Source of the DNA: an uncultured Oxalicibacterium sp.
GTDB lineage: Bacteria; Pseudomonadota; Gammaproteobacteria; Burkholderiales; Burkholderiaceae_D
Reading direction: 5' to 3'
NCBI RefSeq assembly: GCF_913776015.1
Contig: NZ_CAJYMD010000051.1
Span: 1-64,000, forward strand
Length of the DNA stretch: 64,000 nt
Below, piece by piece: positions 8,135 to 16,284 of this stretch; position 1 is the first letter of the stretch, and each line of letters opens with the position of its first letter. The position numbers and the translations under genes are program-made. Under the pieces are notes generated by a model. The model worked only from the letters and a program-made list of their open reading frames with translations. It did not search any database and was not told where the DNA came from.

Positions 8135-9538
8135 TTAAACGACGCGCACCATGAATTTTGGAATCGCAAAATAGTTGTAGCCACCTTTGTTGAATGGCAC
8201 ATTGACGGGCTGCGCATTGCCTAGTCGATCTGTGGTGCGGGTTTCAATCACGTAATCGCCGGGAGCCGGTGAAAACGGCAAAGCAAAGCGCACCCATGTA
8301 TAGCGATTGACTTGTGGATCGATGATGCGCGCTTGCTGCCAAGCACCGCCATTTACGCGCACGTCGACGCGACGCACACCCGCGTTCGGTGCCCAGGCGT
8401 AGCCGCGCAGGATTTGCGGCCCGGCCTTGAGAATCGGACGCTCGCCGCGATCAAGCGGATAGTTGGATGGCATATCAGGCTGACGATTCAGCATCAGCGG
8501 CAAGGCCAATGTAGAGCGACCTTCCTGCCACGTCACGGGAATGCCGAGAATCTGATCTGGACGGACAAAGCGGAATTCATCGTTCGGCGACGGCTTCGGC
8601 GGCGGATATGCCGGCCCCATCATCGTGTGATCGTAGGTGTTGAGGCGCACCCAGAAATCGTGCGACGCAATCTTGATTTCAGTCAGCCACTTGGTCGATG
8701 CACCGCCGCACCAACCGGGGACCAGTGCACGCACCGGCGCCCCATGATCCGGTGGCAAGGGCATGCCATTCATCTTGAACGCGAGGCCAATTTCATCCGG
8801 CCGCTCCAGCACATCCTGAATCGACATCGGCCGCCCCGTATCCGACTCTGTATTCGGCGCCTTACCATCCACGCCCGACCAGAACAGCACCGCCTTCGCA
8901 TTCTTCTTGAGCCCGACCAGATCGAGGATGTAACTCATCGGTACGTATTCCCACTCGGCCTGCCCGACACCACCCAAGCCCCAACCATTACCCGTCACAC
9001 GCTCCGGCTCATTCAGAAAGCCCTCCTGCTCCCAGAACAGCGAACGTCCGTTGCCCGTACACTGCATCACACTGATGATCGAGCGCGATGGCATCTTGAG
9101 CAGATCGTCATAGGTGATCGTCATCTCACGCTCAACGCCATCGCCATGAATCTTCAATTGCCAGTAACGTGGATCGACACGCTTATCAAGTTCAGGGCGC
9201 GGCGTCGGAAAGGCATTGCGAATGTAAAACTGCGACACCGGCGTGATATAGGTATCAAAATTCCACCAAGCGCCACCTTGGTTCGTCTTGTTCAAGTCCG
9301 TCAGCAAACCAACATCCTTGACGAACGAAGGATGAAACCGACTTGCTCCACGCCCAGCCTCGCCAATCGTCAAACGTGCGGCCGGCAAAGACTGCGCAGC
9401 GTTTTGCGCCAAGGCAGGAAAGCTTGAAGTTGCGCCTACCGCCAGCGCCGTCATGAAGAAACGACGGCGACCGGTATTTAATTGCAGTTCTTTTTGTGCA
9501 GACTGGATCAGATGCGCGAACTCATCGGGACGGGACAT
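8135..9538 (-). CDS. Periplasmic molybdopterin sulfite dehydrogenase-like enzyme (SorA/SoxC family)
   Basis: 467 residues. A twin-arginine signal (TGRRRFFMTALAVG, about 22-35) with a cleavage region around PALAQNA implies folded export with cofactor. The sulfite-oxidase molybdopterin domain follows, with the Mo-ligating Cys in SVMQCTGNGRSLF and the WGLGGVGQAEW and DHGAPVRALVPGWCGG motifs. The C-terminal Mo-co dimerisation domain spans roughly 340-467. Known relatives oxidise sulfite to sulfate and pass electrons to a c-type cytochrome (SorB or SoxD). No cytochrome or other sox gene is adjacent, so the electron acceptor is unknown. It could instead act on another S- or N-oxide substrate. Confidence 0.88.
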   Translation of the reverse strand: MSRPDEFAHLIQSAQKELQLNTGRRRFFMTALAVGATSSFPALAQNAAQSLPAARLTIGEAGRGASRFHPSFVKDVGLLTDLNKTNQGGAWWNFDTYITPVSQFYIRNAFPTPRPELDKRVDPRYWQLKIHGDGVEREMTITYDDLLKMPSRSIISVMQCTGNGRSLFWEQEGFLNEPERVTGNGWGLGGVGQAEWEYVPMSYILDLVGLKKNAKAVLFWSGVDGKAPNTESDTGRPMSIQDVLERPDEIGLAFKMNGMPLPPDHGAPVRALVPGWCGGASTKWLTEIKIASHDFWVRLNTYDHTMMGPAYPPPKPSPNDEFRFVRPDQILGIPVTWQEGRSTLALPLMLNRQPDMPSNYPLDRGERPILKAGPQILRGYAWAPNAGVRRVDVRVNGGAWQQARIIDPQVNRYTWVRFALPFSPAPGDYVIETRTTDRLGNAQPVNVPFNKGGYNYFAIPKFMVRVV

Positions 9539-9614
9539 GCAGCCTCCTTCGGAATGAATGAAGCGATGACCTTATCATTTCTCGCCTGCGGGACCTAGAC
9601 GGCGTTACGACAAA

Positions 9615-11636
9615 TCAACCGTCGATGTTTTGCACGCGCGGCAAAGTCAACCGAAACACATTGCCGCCCGAAGGTGGGCAGAGCAACTGCAAGGTACCGC
9701 CATGCTGTTCTGCAAACCGTCTGGCCAAGGCCAACCCGAGTCCTGTGCCAACACGGCTGGCGCTGGCACGACCACGATAGTAGCGCTCAAAGATCAGCAC
9801 GCGCTCGTCTTCGGCAATGGCTAGGCCATCGTCGTGCACGTCAATCGTCCATCCGTCGATATCGGCTTGCGCAGAGAGTAGGACAGTGCTTCCCGGAGGG
9901 CTGTACTTGACTGCGTTATCGACAAGTGTGCGCAAGGTCAGACGCAAGCCATAGGGATCAGCCCACAAGTGCAGATCCGGCGCAACCTGCATCTGCAGGG
10001 TATGGTGATCGCTGAGTGTGAACGCTGCTTCGATCGTATCGGCAAACAATGGTGCGACCGCCACTTCCTGCGGGACCATCGGCTGCGACAGCTGGGCGAA
10101 CCGTTCATCGCTGAGATAGTCGTTGAATAAGGACGACAGACGCTTGGTCGCCTGGCGAATCTTCTGTACGCGAAGTTGATGCTTGTCGCTGGCAACCGCC
10201 GCATCGCGTTGCAGATTCTGCGCCGACGCGTCAATCACTGCGAGCGGGGTGCGTAATTCATGCGACACGGTCGCAATGAAATGACGCTGTTCCTGCTGCA
10301 CGGCGTGCGCGTGATTGAGCGCGCTCTCTGCGCTCTGCTTGGCTTCTTTCAATGCACGCGTACGTTCATCGACAAGCTTTTCCAGTTCGCGTTCGGAACG
10401 ATGCGACAAACGCAGCATTTCACGCTGCGCGGTCTCCTGTGCCAGGCGCATCGTGTAATAGCGGCGACTGATGGCGTAGAAAACGATCAGGAAGAACGTC
10501 ATCGAACTGATGTACATGATGTTGTTCGTGAGCCAGTTCGGTGCCAGCACATGGTAGGACGACGCAGCCGAATACAGATACGACATCACCAGCAAGAAAC
10601 CGCCGCCCACAAAGGTGAGGCGTATTTCGTTTTCACTACGCATGGCTGGGCCCGATAGAAACAGCACGCCCAATGGCAGAATCACAAAGATGACCGTGAG
10701 ATTGAAGAAGTAGAGTGCGTACCGATGATAACCGGCCAGCGAGGCACACATCGTCACGGCACAGAGCGCCCAGATGCCAAGCAGGCCATGTCGTGTCAGT
10801 CGCGGGCGCGTACGATGCAAACCCACAAAGACGACAAAGAACTGCACGGCAGCACCAATCATCATCACGAAGGACAACGCATAGAACTGCACGATCACCC
10901 GTCCGCTTTCAGGCATGACATATTGCTGCCACAAACCCGTCGAGATAAGCGTAATGAAGATGCAGGCCGTGACATAGAGCGCGAAACAGAGATATACCTT
11001 GTCACGCATGACGCGCTCGAACCACAGACTCGCCAGCACGAGCAACGCATACATGCCAATGTAGAGACCAAAACCCAGTTGCTCTGTCCCACTCGCCGCC
11101 AGAAAAGCCATTGGCTCCCAGACCGTTAGTCTGGCCGTGCGCCACATGCCACTGTCCACGCGCAGGTAATACTGCCGCGTTTCCCCTGCGGGTAGATCAA
11201 GCTGGAAGATCGCGTGCCGATACGTAATGCCGCGCTGACTGAACGGCAACAACGATCCTGCTGCATGCTGCGTCACGTTGCCGTCAGGCTGCAAACTGTA
11301 TAACGTGACGTGCTCCAGAATCGCCGGTTCGACCTCCAGCCAATAGGCGTGTGGATCCGTGCGCGTGCCACGCAGGCTGAAGCGTATCCAGACCGCCGCA
11401 TCCACCGCGTCGCGCTGCACCTGATCAGCAACCGGCGCAAACGTCGCGTCAGCGGCGCGAATGTCAGCCAACGTCATCGCATGACTACGATCCACCAATT
11501 GTGCGAGCTGGCCCCGCAGATCAAGCTTGGGTTGATCGACGATGGTCACGGCATGGGCGAAGCCATGAACCATCGCAGTCAAATACAGCAGCAAGAGCAA
11601 GGCAATCGATTTGCATAGCGTGGGAAAGCGCATCAT
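9615..11636 (-). CDS. 7TMR-DISM sensor histidine kinase
   Basis: 673 residues. A signal-like N-terminus is followed by an extracytoplasmic 7TMR-DISMED2-type beta domain (about 35-180), seven membrane helices (about 190-395), a coiled coil (about 400-445), a HisKA domain with the phospho-acceptor in SHELRTP (H459), and HATPase_c with N-box LVDNAVKYSPPGS and G2 box GTGLGLAL. The G1 box reads DDGLAI instead of DxGxGI, a mild departure. It probably senses a carbohydrate-like or envelope ligand and phosphorylates the response regulator encoded 15 bp upstream in the same transcript. Confidence 0.92.
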   Translation of the reverse strand: MMRFPTLCKSIALLLLLYLTAMVHGFAHAVTIVDQPKLDLRGQLAQLVDRSHAMTLADIRAADATFAPVADQVQRDAVDAAVWIRFSLRGTRTDPHAYWLEVEPAILEHVTLYSLQPDGNVTQHAAGSLLPFSQRGITYRHAIFQLDLPAGETRQYYLRVDSGMWRTARLTVWEPMAFLAASGTEQLGFGLYIGMYALLVLASLWFERVMRDKVYLCFALYVTACIFITLISTGLWQQYVMPESGRVIVQFYALSFVMMIGAAVQFFVVFVGLHRTRPRLTRHGLLGIWALCAVTMCASLAGYHRYALYFFNLTVIFVILPLGVLFLSGPAMRSENEIRLTFVGGGFLLVMSYLYSAASSYHVLAPNWLTNNIMYISSMTFFLIVFYAISRRYYTMRLAQETAQREMLRLSHRSERELEKLVDERTRALKEAKQSAESALNHAHAVQQEQRHFIATVSHELRTPLAVIDASAQNLQRDAAVASDKHQLRVQKIRQATKRLSSLFNDYLSDERFAQLSQPMVPQEVAVAPLFADTIEAAFTLSDHHTLQMQVAPDLHLWADPYGLRLTLRTLVDNAVKYSPPGSTVLLSAQADIDGWTIDVHDDGLAIAEDERVLIFERYYRGRASASRVGTGLGLALARRFAEQHGGTLQLLCPPSGGNVFRLTLPRVQNIDG

Positions 11637-11651
11637 CGTGAGTGTGTGCGG

Positions 11652-12311
11652 TCAGACCACATCGATCTCGGACGTGAAGGTGAAGCCCTTGCCATGATCA
11701 GTACGGATCGGCAATTCGGCTCCCGTCGCCTTCAACCAGCGGCGTCGCAGCCGACTCACCAGTTGGTCGAGCCGACGGTCATCAAACTCCAGCCAGGCAA
11801 CACCGAATGCGGCAGCAATCGCACGACGCGTCACCACTTCTCCAGCGTGTTGCGCCAGGATTTGCAGCAAGTTCGTTTCCATGTCGTTGAGCACTTCGCA
11901 ATGCTGGTTCGGCGCTGTCAGATGGCGCTCGACCAGATGCAGCCGCCACTTCGATGCGACACGCCGCTGCAACGATTGCAGATGCGCGAGCAGTTCATCG
12001 AAACTCACGGGCTTGACGAGGTAAGCATCGGAACTGTCGCGCAGACTCGCAAGCTTGATATGCACGGCACTCTGCGCAGTGAGCATGATGATGCCGCACT
12101 GTGGGCGTTGCTCGCGCAAGTCCGCTGCGATGGCAAGCCCGTCACCATCGGGCAAACCGACATCAATCACAGCGATATCGAACGCGAACAATAGAGATTG
12201 AAACTCCTCCGTGGTTGATGCCTCAAGCACGCGATAGCCTTCGCCTTGAAGGAAATCGGCGATCTCTTCACGCAAATCCAGTTCATCTTCCAGCAGGAGT
12301 ACGGTTGTCAT
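11652..12311 (-). CDS. Two-component response regulator, OmpR/PhoB-like
   Basis: 219 residues. The receiver domain has the acidic pocket E8/D9, phospho-acceptor D50 in AVIDVGLPDGDG, T78 in MLTAQ and K100 in YLVKPV. The C-terminal winged helix (about 130-215) has the DRRLDQLVSRLRRR recognition helix. It acts as a cytoplasmic transcription factor activated by the adjacent histidine kinase. Its targets are not shown; the nearest candidate is the TonB-dependent receptor gene that lies immediately upstream in the same direction. Confidence 0.92.
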   Translation of the reverse strand: MTTVLLLEDELDLREEIADFLQGEGYRVLEASTTEEFQSLLFAFDIAVIDVGLPDGDGLAIAADLREQRPQCGIIMLTAQSAVHIKLASLRDSSDAYLVKPVSFDELLAHLQSLQRRVASKWRLHLVERHLTAPNQHCEVLNDMETNLLQILAQHAGEVVTRRAIAAAFGVAWLEFDDRRLDQLVSRLRRRWLKATGAELPIRTDHGKGFTFTSEIDVV

Positions 12312-12410
12312 GTTTCTTCTAGCGAATGGGGCATATGGCCGAAAATTTCCAAGAAGAAATTGTCGAAGAAAGCCTGTCGCTAATTCTGACCAATCCTGAC
12401 AGCGCCCCTA

Positions 12411-14504
12411 TTACCAGCGCTTCTCTACACCCGCAAACACGGCACGCACTTGCCCTGGACGGAATACAGCGGTCGACGTTGATGCGGCACTGGCATTGAC
12501 CAGAATATCGGCAGTTGAGGCATAGTGCTTGTCGCCCAGATTGCGCGCGTCCACAAAGAAACGATAACCAGTTTTGGTGAGATAGCCTGCCTGCAGATGC
12601 AAGACGCCGTAGCCCGGCGCCTTGAGTGTGTTGGCTTGGTCAGCGTACCAGTTGGAGCCCAACTCCATCCTCGGACCAATATAGAAACCATCTACATGAC
12701 GATAGGTGAAACCGGCCTGCAATACGTGATCGGGAATACCGGGCAACTTATTGTCCCCGTAAGTAGTATGGCCATCGAAGCGGAAGTGATTCCACGTATA
12801 GGCCAGATTCCAATCTAGGCTTCCTTGCAGGGATGGCAAAGCCTGATTCCCGTGCAGGCCAAGCTCCAGTCCACTGTGCTCGGTATCGGAAGACGAATTG
12901 ATGTTAATCGGCGGCAGTACCGGCGAAATTGCGTTGGCAACGACAAGCAGCTCCCTGCTGACGCGACTGCGATAGAGCGCCACATCCCATCCCATCTTTT
13001 GATCGCCGCCGCGCATGCCGACTTCAAAAGTCGTCGCACGTTGCGCATCAAGCGTGGTGGGTTGTGCCGGTGGTAGCTTGGTAAAGAACGTCAGGCTGGC
13101 TGGTGTTTCGTGGCTACGGCTGAGGTTGGCATAAAGCTGTGTGCGTCGCGCTTCGTCCAGATCCCAGATCAAGCCGAGCTTGGGATCGAATGACTCATAG
13201 GTTCGTGATGCTGATCCGTTTGGATATTGCGTCAACAATGCCGGTGTCTGATTCTCCGTACGTCGTTGATCACGACGCCATTGCGCTCCCGTGACCAATG
13301 CCCAGCGGTCGGCAAATTGATAAGTGTTCTCGGCGAAAAGCGCAACCGTTGAACGTCGATCTTTCACTGCTCCTGTCGTGCCTGGCATGGTGAATGGCGG
13401 AGGTGCCGGCAAGAGACGGTTATCGCCGTTACCGCGCGCACCGTTCACGCCCCAGACGAAGCGGTTACCCGCAGCACCGAAGTTGGGGATTTCGTGCCGC
13501 AAAGAGAAACCATAATCGACCGCATCGTATAACGCGCGCGCGGCGGGCGTCGGTGAATCGAATTTCGTTCCGGTGTGGAATATACCCGCCGACAATCGTT
13601 GATCGCCCAGATCCAGTTCATGCTGATAGGCGACATGCCAGCGCGGCGAGGTATGAATTGAGGCATTTGCCCGTCGATTATTGGCGTTCGCCGCACTCGG
13701 ATCACGCTGAAGTTGATCCAGCGTGATCGTGCCCGGCAATCCACCCGTGTACCGCTCTTCCGTCAGATGAAAACGACCGCGCGAGGTCGCACTGAATTGA
13801 TAACCGAGATTGGCGTACAAGCGCGACGAACGCTCCGCCGCGTTCTGACGAAAGGTGTCGTTCTCATAATGCGTGAGCGACACATATGCATCCAAACCCT
13901 GCTCCCAAACCTTGCCACCTTTAAGCTGTGCACGCCTGAAGCCATCCGAACCAAGCTCAAAACGCGCCGTCGGGGTACCATCATTGCGAGCCGTTGGCGA
14001 AATGAGATTGATCGCACCACCCAAGGCAGAGATACCATACGCCAGCGAAGCCGCACCGCGATAGACCTCAATACGCTGCGCCGTCATGGTGTCTGCAGCA
14101 ATCGCTTCGTTCATGTCGTCCAGTCGTCCAAGCGGCAGACCATCCCGCAACAAGCGTATCCCGCGAATACTGGTACTAGAAATGCCCGATCCACGCATAC
14201 TGATACGCGCAGCCTCTTGGCCCGAAGGACGCTGTACATACACGCCAGGCATCCCACTCAGCGCATCTGCTAACCCAATCGATGCACGCTCGCGGTATTC
14301 GTCGCCTTCACGCAAAGACACATGACCAGGAATATGCCGCAGTGCCTCCTTCGCACGTAGGGTTTCTTCGGACATAGCTTGCACATCAATCGGCGAAAGC
14401 GTTTGAGAGACAGGATCGCTTTCATAGGCGAAAGCGGAGCAGGGTAAAACGAGCAGAGCGAGAGAGGGAATGAAAGAGCGCATTGCGAAAAGATGAACGT
14501 ACAT
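12411..14504 (-). CDS. TonB-dependent outer-membrane receptor
   Basis: 697 residues. A signal peptide (MRSFIPSLALLVLPCSAFA) precedes a plug domain (about 45-165; SIGLADALSGMPGVYVQRPSG, SMRGSGISS, IEVYRGAASLAYG) and a 22-strand-type barrel ending in the aromatic VEKRW. It imports an unknown scarce ligand, such as a siderophore or cofactor, using TonB energy. The ATG at 14504 has GGGGG 7 bases upstream; the ATG at 14483 would also give a full signal peptide. The leader hairpin at 14506-14528 ends immediately before the start codon. No B12-box was recognised. It resembles PfeA/FecA-type receptors only in general architecture. Confidence 0.9.
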   Translation of the reverse strand: MYVHLFAMRSFIPSLALLVLPCSAFAYESDPVSQTLSPIDVQAMSEETLRAKEALRHIPGHVSLREGDEYRERASIGLADALSGMPGVYVQRPSGQEAARISMRGSGISSTSIRGIRLLRDGLPLGRLDDMNEAIAADTMTAQRIEVYRGAASLAYGISALGGAINLISPTARNDGTPTARFELGSDGFRRAQLKGGKVWEQGLDAYVSLTHYENDTFRQNAAERSSRLYANLGYQFSATSRGRFHLTEERYTGGLPGTITLDQLQRDPSAANANNRRANASIHTSPRWHVAYQHELDLGDQRLSAGIFHTGTKFDSPTPAARALYDAVDYGFSLRHEIPNFGAAGNRFVWGVNGARGNGDNRLLPAPPPFTMPGTTGAVKDRRSTVALFAENTYQFADRWALVTGAQWRRDQRRTENQTPALLTQYPNGSASRTYESFDPKLGLIWDLDEARRTQLYANLSRSHETPASLTFFTKLPPAQPTTLDAQRATTFEVGMRGGDQKMGWDVALYRSRVSRELLVVANAISPVLPPININSSSDTEHSGLELGLHGNQALPSLQGSLDWNLAYTWNHFRFDGHTTYGDNKLPGIPDHVLQAGFTYRHVDGFYIGPRMELGSNWYADQANTLKAPGYGVLHLQAGYLTKTGYRFFVDARNLGDKHYASTADILVNASAASTSTAVFRPGQVRAVFAGVEKRW

Positions 14505-14505
14505 G

Positions 14506-14528
14506 AAAAAACCCCCGCTTAACGGAGG
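14506..14528 (-). promoter_or_regulatory. Terminator-like hairpin immediately 5' of the TonB receptor start (possible attenuator)
   Basis: On the minus strand, CCTCCG (14528-14523), a 5-base loop and CGGGGG (14517-14512) are followed by six T (14511-14506), then the ATG at 14504. The upstream CCCC (14536-14533) could pair with the same GGGGG, giving a mutually exclusive alternative fold. No minus-strand gene upstream needs a terminator here, so premature termination of the receptor transcript is plausible. Confidence 0.6.
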
Positions 14529-14769
14529 CTTTGGGGATATCGGATGCCATGGTTAATGCAAGTAACAGCATGGATTTATAACGGCCTTTGCATTTTCTAT
14601 GCAAGCACTATGTCTGCGCTGTACCAAAGTAGACGCAAAAGCAGCGGAATATTCAACGCTGAACAACAGCGTCTGGGCAAATTTGTATCAAAAAATCATA
14701 TTCATGAGATTGCCATTGAAATATGTCGCTCTTATGATTTGCCCTCCAAAACCAAGGGAGAATAAAAAC

Positions 14770-15246
14770 ATGTTTAAAAAGCTACTGCTTATCGCGATGA
14801 CATCGCTGCTCTTCACGGGCTGCGCATCCGTCCAGATGGAAAGCAAGGAAGCATCGCAAAAAGCAAAAGAGTTCAATAAACCGTCTGAAGGCAATGCAGG
14901 CCTCTATATCTATCGCGATAGCTTCGTCGGCAAAGCATTAAAAAAAGATGTGTGGGTGGACGACAAATGCATCGGCGAAACCGCGCCTGACGTTTTCTTC
15001 CGCACGGAAGTGGCCGGCAATAAGGAACACAAAATTTCGACGGAATCCGAATTCTCGCCGAATAACCTTTCACTATTTACCGAGGCTGGCCGTAATTACT
15101 TTATTCGCCAGTACATCAAGCTCGGTGTGTTTGTTGGTGGGGCTGGTTTAGAGTTGATGGATGAAAGCGAAGGCAAGGCAGCGGTAGCGAAACTGGAGAT
15201 GGCGATGCCTGGCACTTGCAGCGATATGCCCGCTGCAAAAAAATAA
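14770..15246 (+). CDS. DUF2846-like lipoprotein
   Basis: 158 residues. The signal peptide ends in the lipobox LLFTGC, so the mature protein should be lipid-anchored. The core GNAGLYIYRDSFVGKALKKDVWVDD and the later GRNYFIRQYIKLGVFVGGAGLELMD fit the DUF2846 family of small envelope lipoproteins of unknown function. The start at 14770 is chosen over in-frame upstream codons because GGGAGAA lies just upstream and the signal peptide begins there. A strong terminator follows the gene. It marks the last ordinary gene before the restriction/mobility island. Confidence 0.8.
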   Translation: MFKKLLLIAMTSLLFTGCASVQMESKEASQKAKEFNKPSEGNAGLYIYRDSFVGKALKKDVWVDDKCIGETAPDVFFRTEVAGNKEHKISTESEFSPNNLSLFTEAGRNYFIRQYIKLGVFVGGAGLELMDESEGKAAVAKLEMAMPGTCSDMPAAKK

Positions 15247-15255
15247 CTTAATTAG

Positions 15256-15283
15256 AAAGGGCTGAATGCAACGGCCCTTTTTT
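15256..15283 (+). terminator. Intrinsic terminator after the DUF2846-like gene
   Basis: AAAGGGC (15256-15262) pairs with GCCCTTT (15274-15280) around an 11-base loop, with the T-run continuing to 15283. Confidence 0.85.
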
Positions 15284-15315
15284 ATTTGTTATTGGTTAAC
15301 CGAAAATTATTATTT

Positions 15316-16254
15316 TCATTCGGATACACGCCCCTCATAGGCTTTTTGAATAAGAGGCTTAATGAGTTCAAAGTCACTAGCATTGGAAAGCGAAAGTTCT
15401 AGATCACCGGTTCCCCAATGCCCACTCCCACGAACATTTCTTCCGTTGCTTGGTAGCGTGCCAATTAAATCAGGATTTAAATGGAGATAAAGCAAAAGTC
15501 TGTTTTTTTGTAAGACAATTGTCGCAAAATTTTTGATGCGTTTAAAAGCTGCATATAATTTCAGCTCTTTATGTTGTACATCATCACCTAGCGACTGTAT
15601 GTACTCTTCAACAGAAGTAAGTAACTGGCGCAAATTAGGCGCGAGGTCATCAACCCACTCTGTGTAGGTTTTATCTCCTTGTTTAGCGCGGCCTAAGAGA
15701 GTCGCATCGCTCTCTATTTTTTGCCCTTTTGTATAGATGATTGGTGTCGTACTAAACGCATTTGCCTGCTCTAGCAGCAACAACTCATCACCAAATAATC
15801 TGTAACGAATTAATTCAATGTTTCGTCTAATTTGTTGAACAGCATGAGCATCATATTTCGTGAAATCCGCTGCGATACAAATCAATCGAGGTGCAGTCCA
15901 ATCGATATTCTCTGCCACTTCTATGCCTAGTTTACGCATAACTATCCGCTCAAACTCTGCTTGATGGTCCATCAGCCAATCTAGATAAAACAATCCTTGA
16001 TTGATAACGTTCTCGCCTACAGAGCGTTTGTACTCAAGGATTACCGGGCAATCGTTCTCATCTAGTCCGAGCGAATCTATGCGACCGCTATGCGTTTTAC
16101 CTGTTGCGTACTCAGTTGCCAAAAACCGAATGCCAAGCAATGGCTCTAAATTGTTTTCGATCAAAGTCTGTAAAGGCTTTTCCAAATCCGATGCATCACC
16201 TTGCAGCTCCGTTGCTGTGCCGCCATTCAATTTAAAGAGTTTTATGTCGCTCAT
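15316..16254 (-). CDS. PD-(D/E)XK nuclease-like protein with DUF5655-like C-terminus
   Basis: 312 residues. The N-terminal half has a nuclease core: D60 in GRIDSLGLDENDCPVILEYKR and E74-x-K76, the spacing of the DUF91/NucS-like PD-(D/E)XK fold. The C-terminal half, from about 190 (DKTYTEWVDDLAPNLRQLLTSVEEYIQSLGDDV), resembles DUF5655, which is found in proteins associated with DNA or transporters. It is the last gene of the restriction operon, 30 bp after hsdM. Likely a defence-associated DNA-cleaving or DNA-binding accessory, but no direct function is known. Confidence 0.75.
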   Translation of the reverse strand: MSDIKLFKLNGGTATELQGDASDLEKPLQTLIENNLEPLLGIRFLATEYATGKTHSGRIDSLGLDENDCPVILEYKRSVGENVINQGLFYLDWLMDHQAEFERIVMRKLGIEVAENIDWTAPRLICIAADFTKYDAHAVQQIRRNIELIRYRLFGDELLLLEQANAFSTTPIIYTKGQKIESDATLLGRAKQGDKTYTEWVDDLAPNLRQLLTSVEEYIQSLGDDVQHKELKLYAAFKRIKNFATIVLQKNRLLLYLHLNPDLIGTLPSNGRNVRGSGHWGTGDLELSLSNASDFELIKPLIQKAYEGRVSE

Positions 16255-16284
16255 ATGTACGTTGGTGTGTGTTAAGCGAAATCG

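Noticed and set aside
8312-9427. 371-codon plus-strand frame
   Set aside because: Antisense to the sulfite dehydrogenase-like gene; Arg/His-rich non-protein composition.
14505-14769. Cobalamin riboswitch before the TonB receptor
   Set aside because: No B12-box-like sequence found and the leader is short; only an attenuator-like hairpin is supported.
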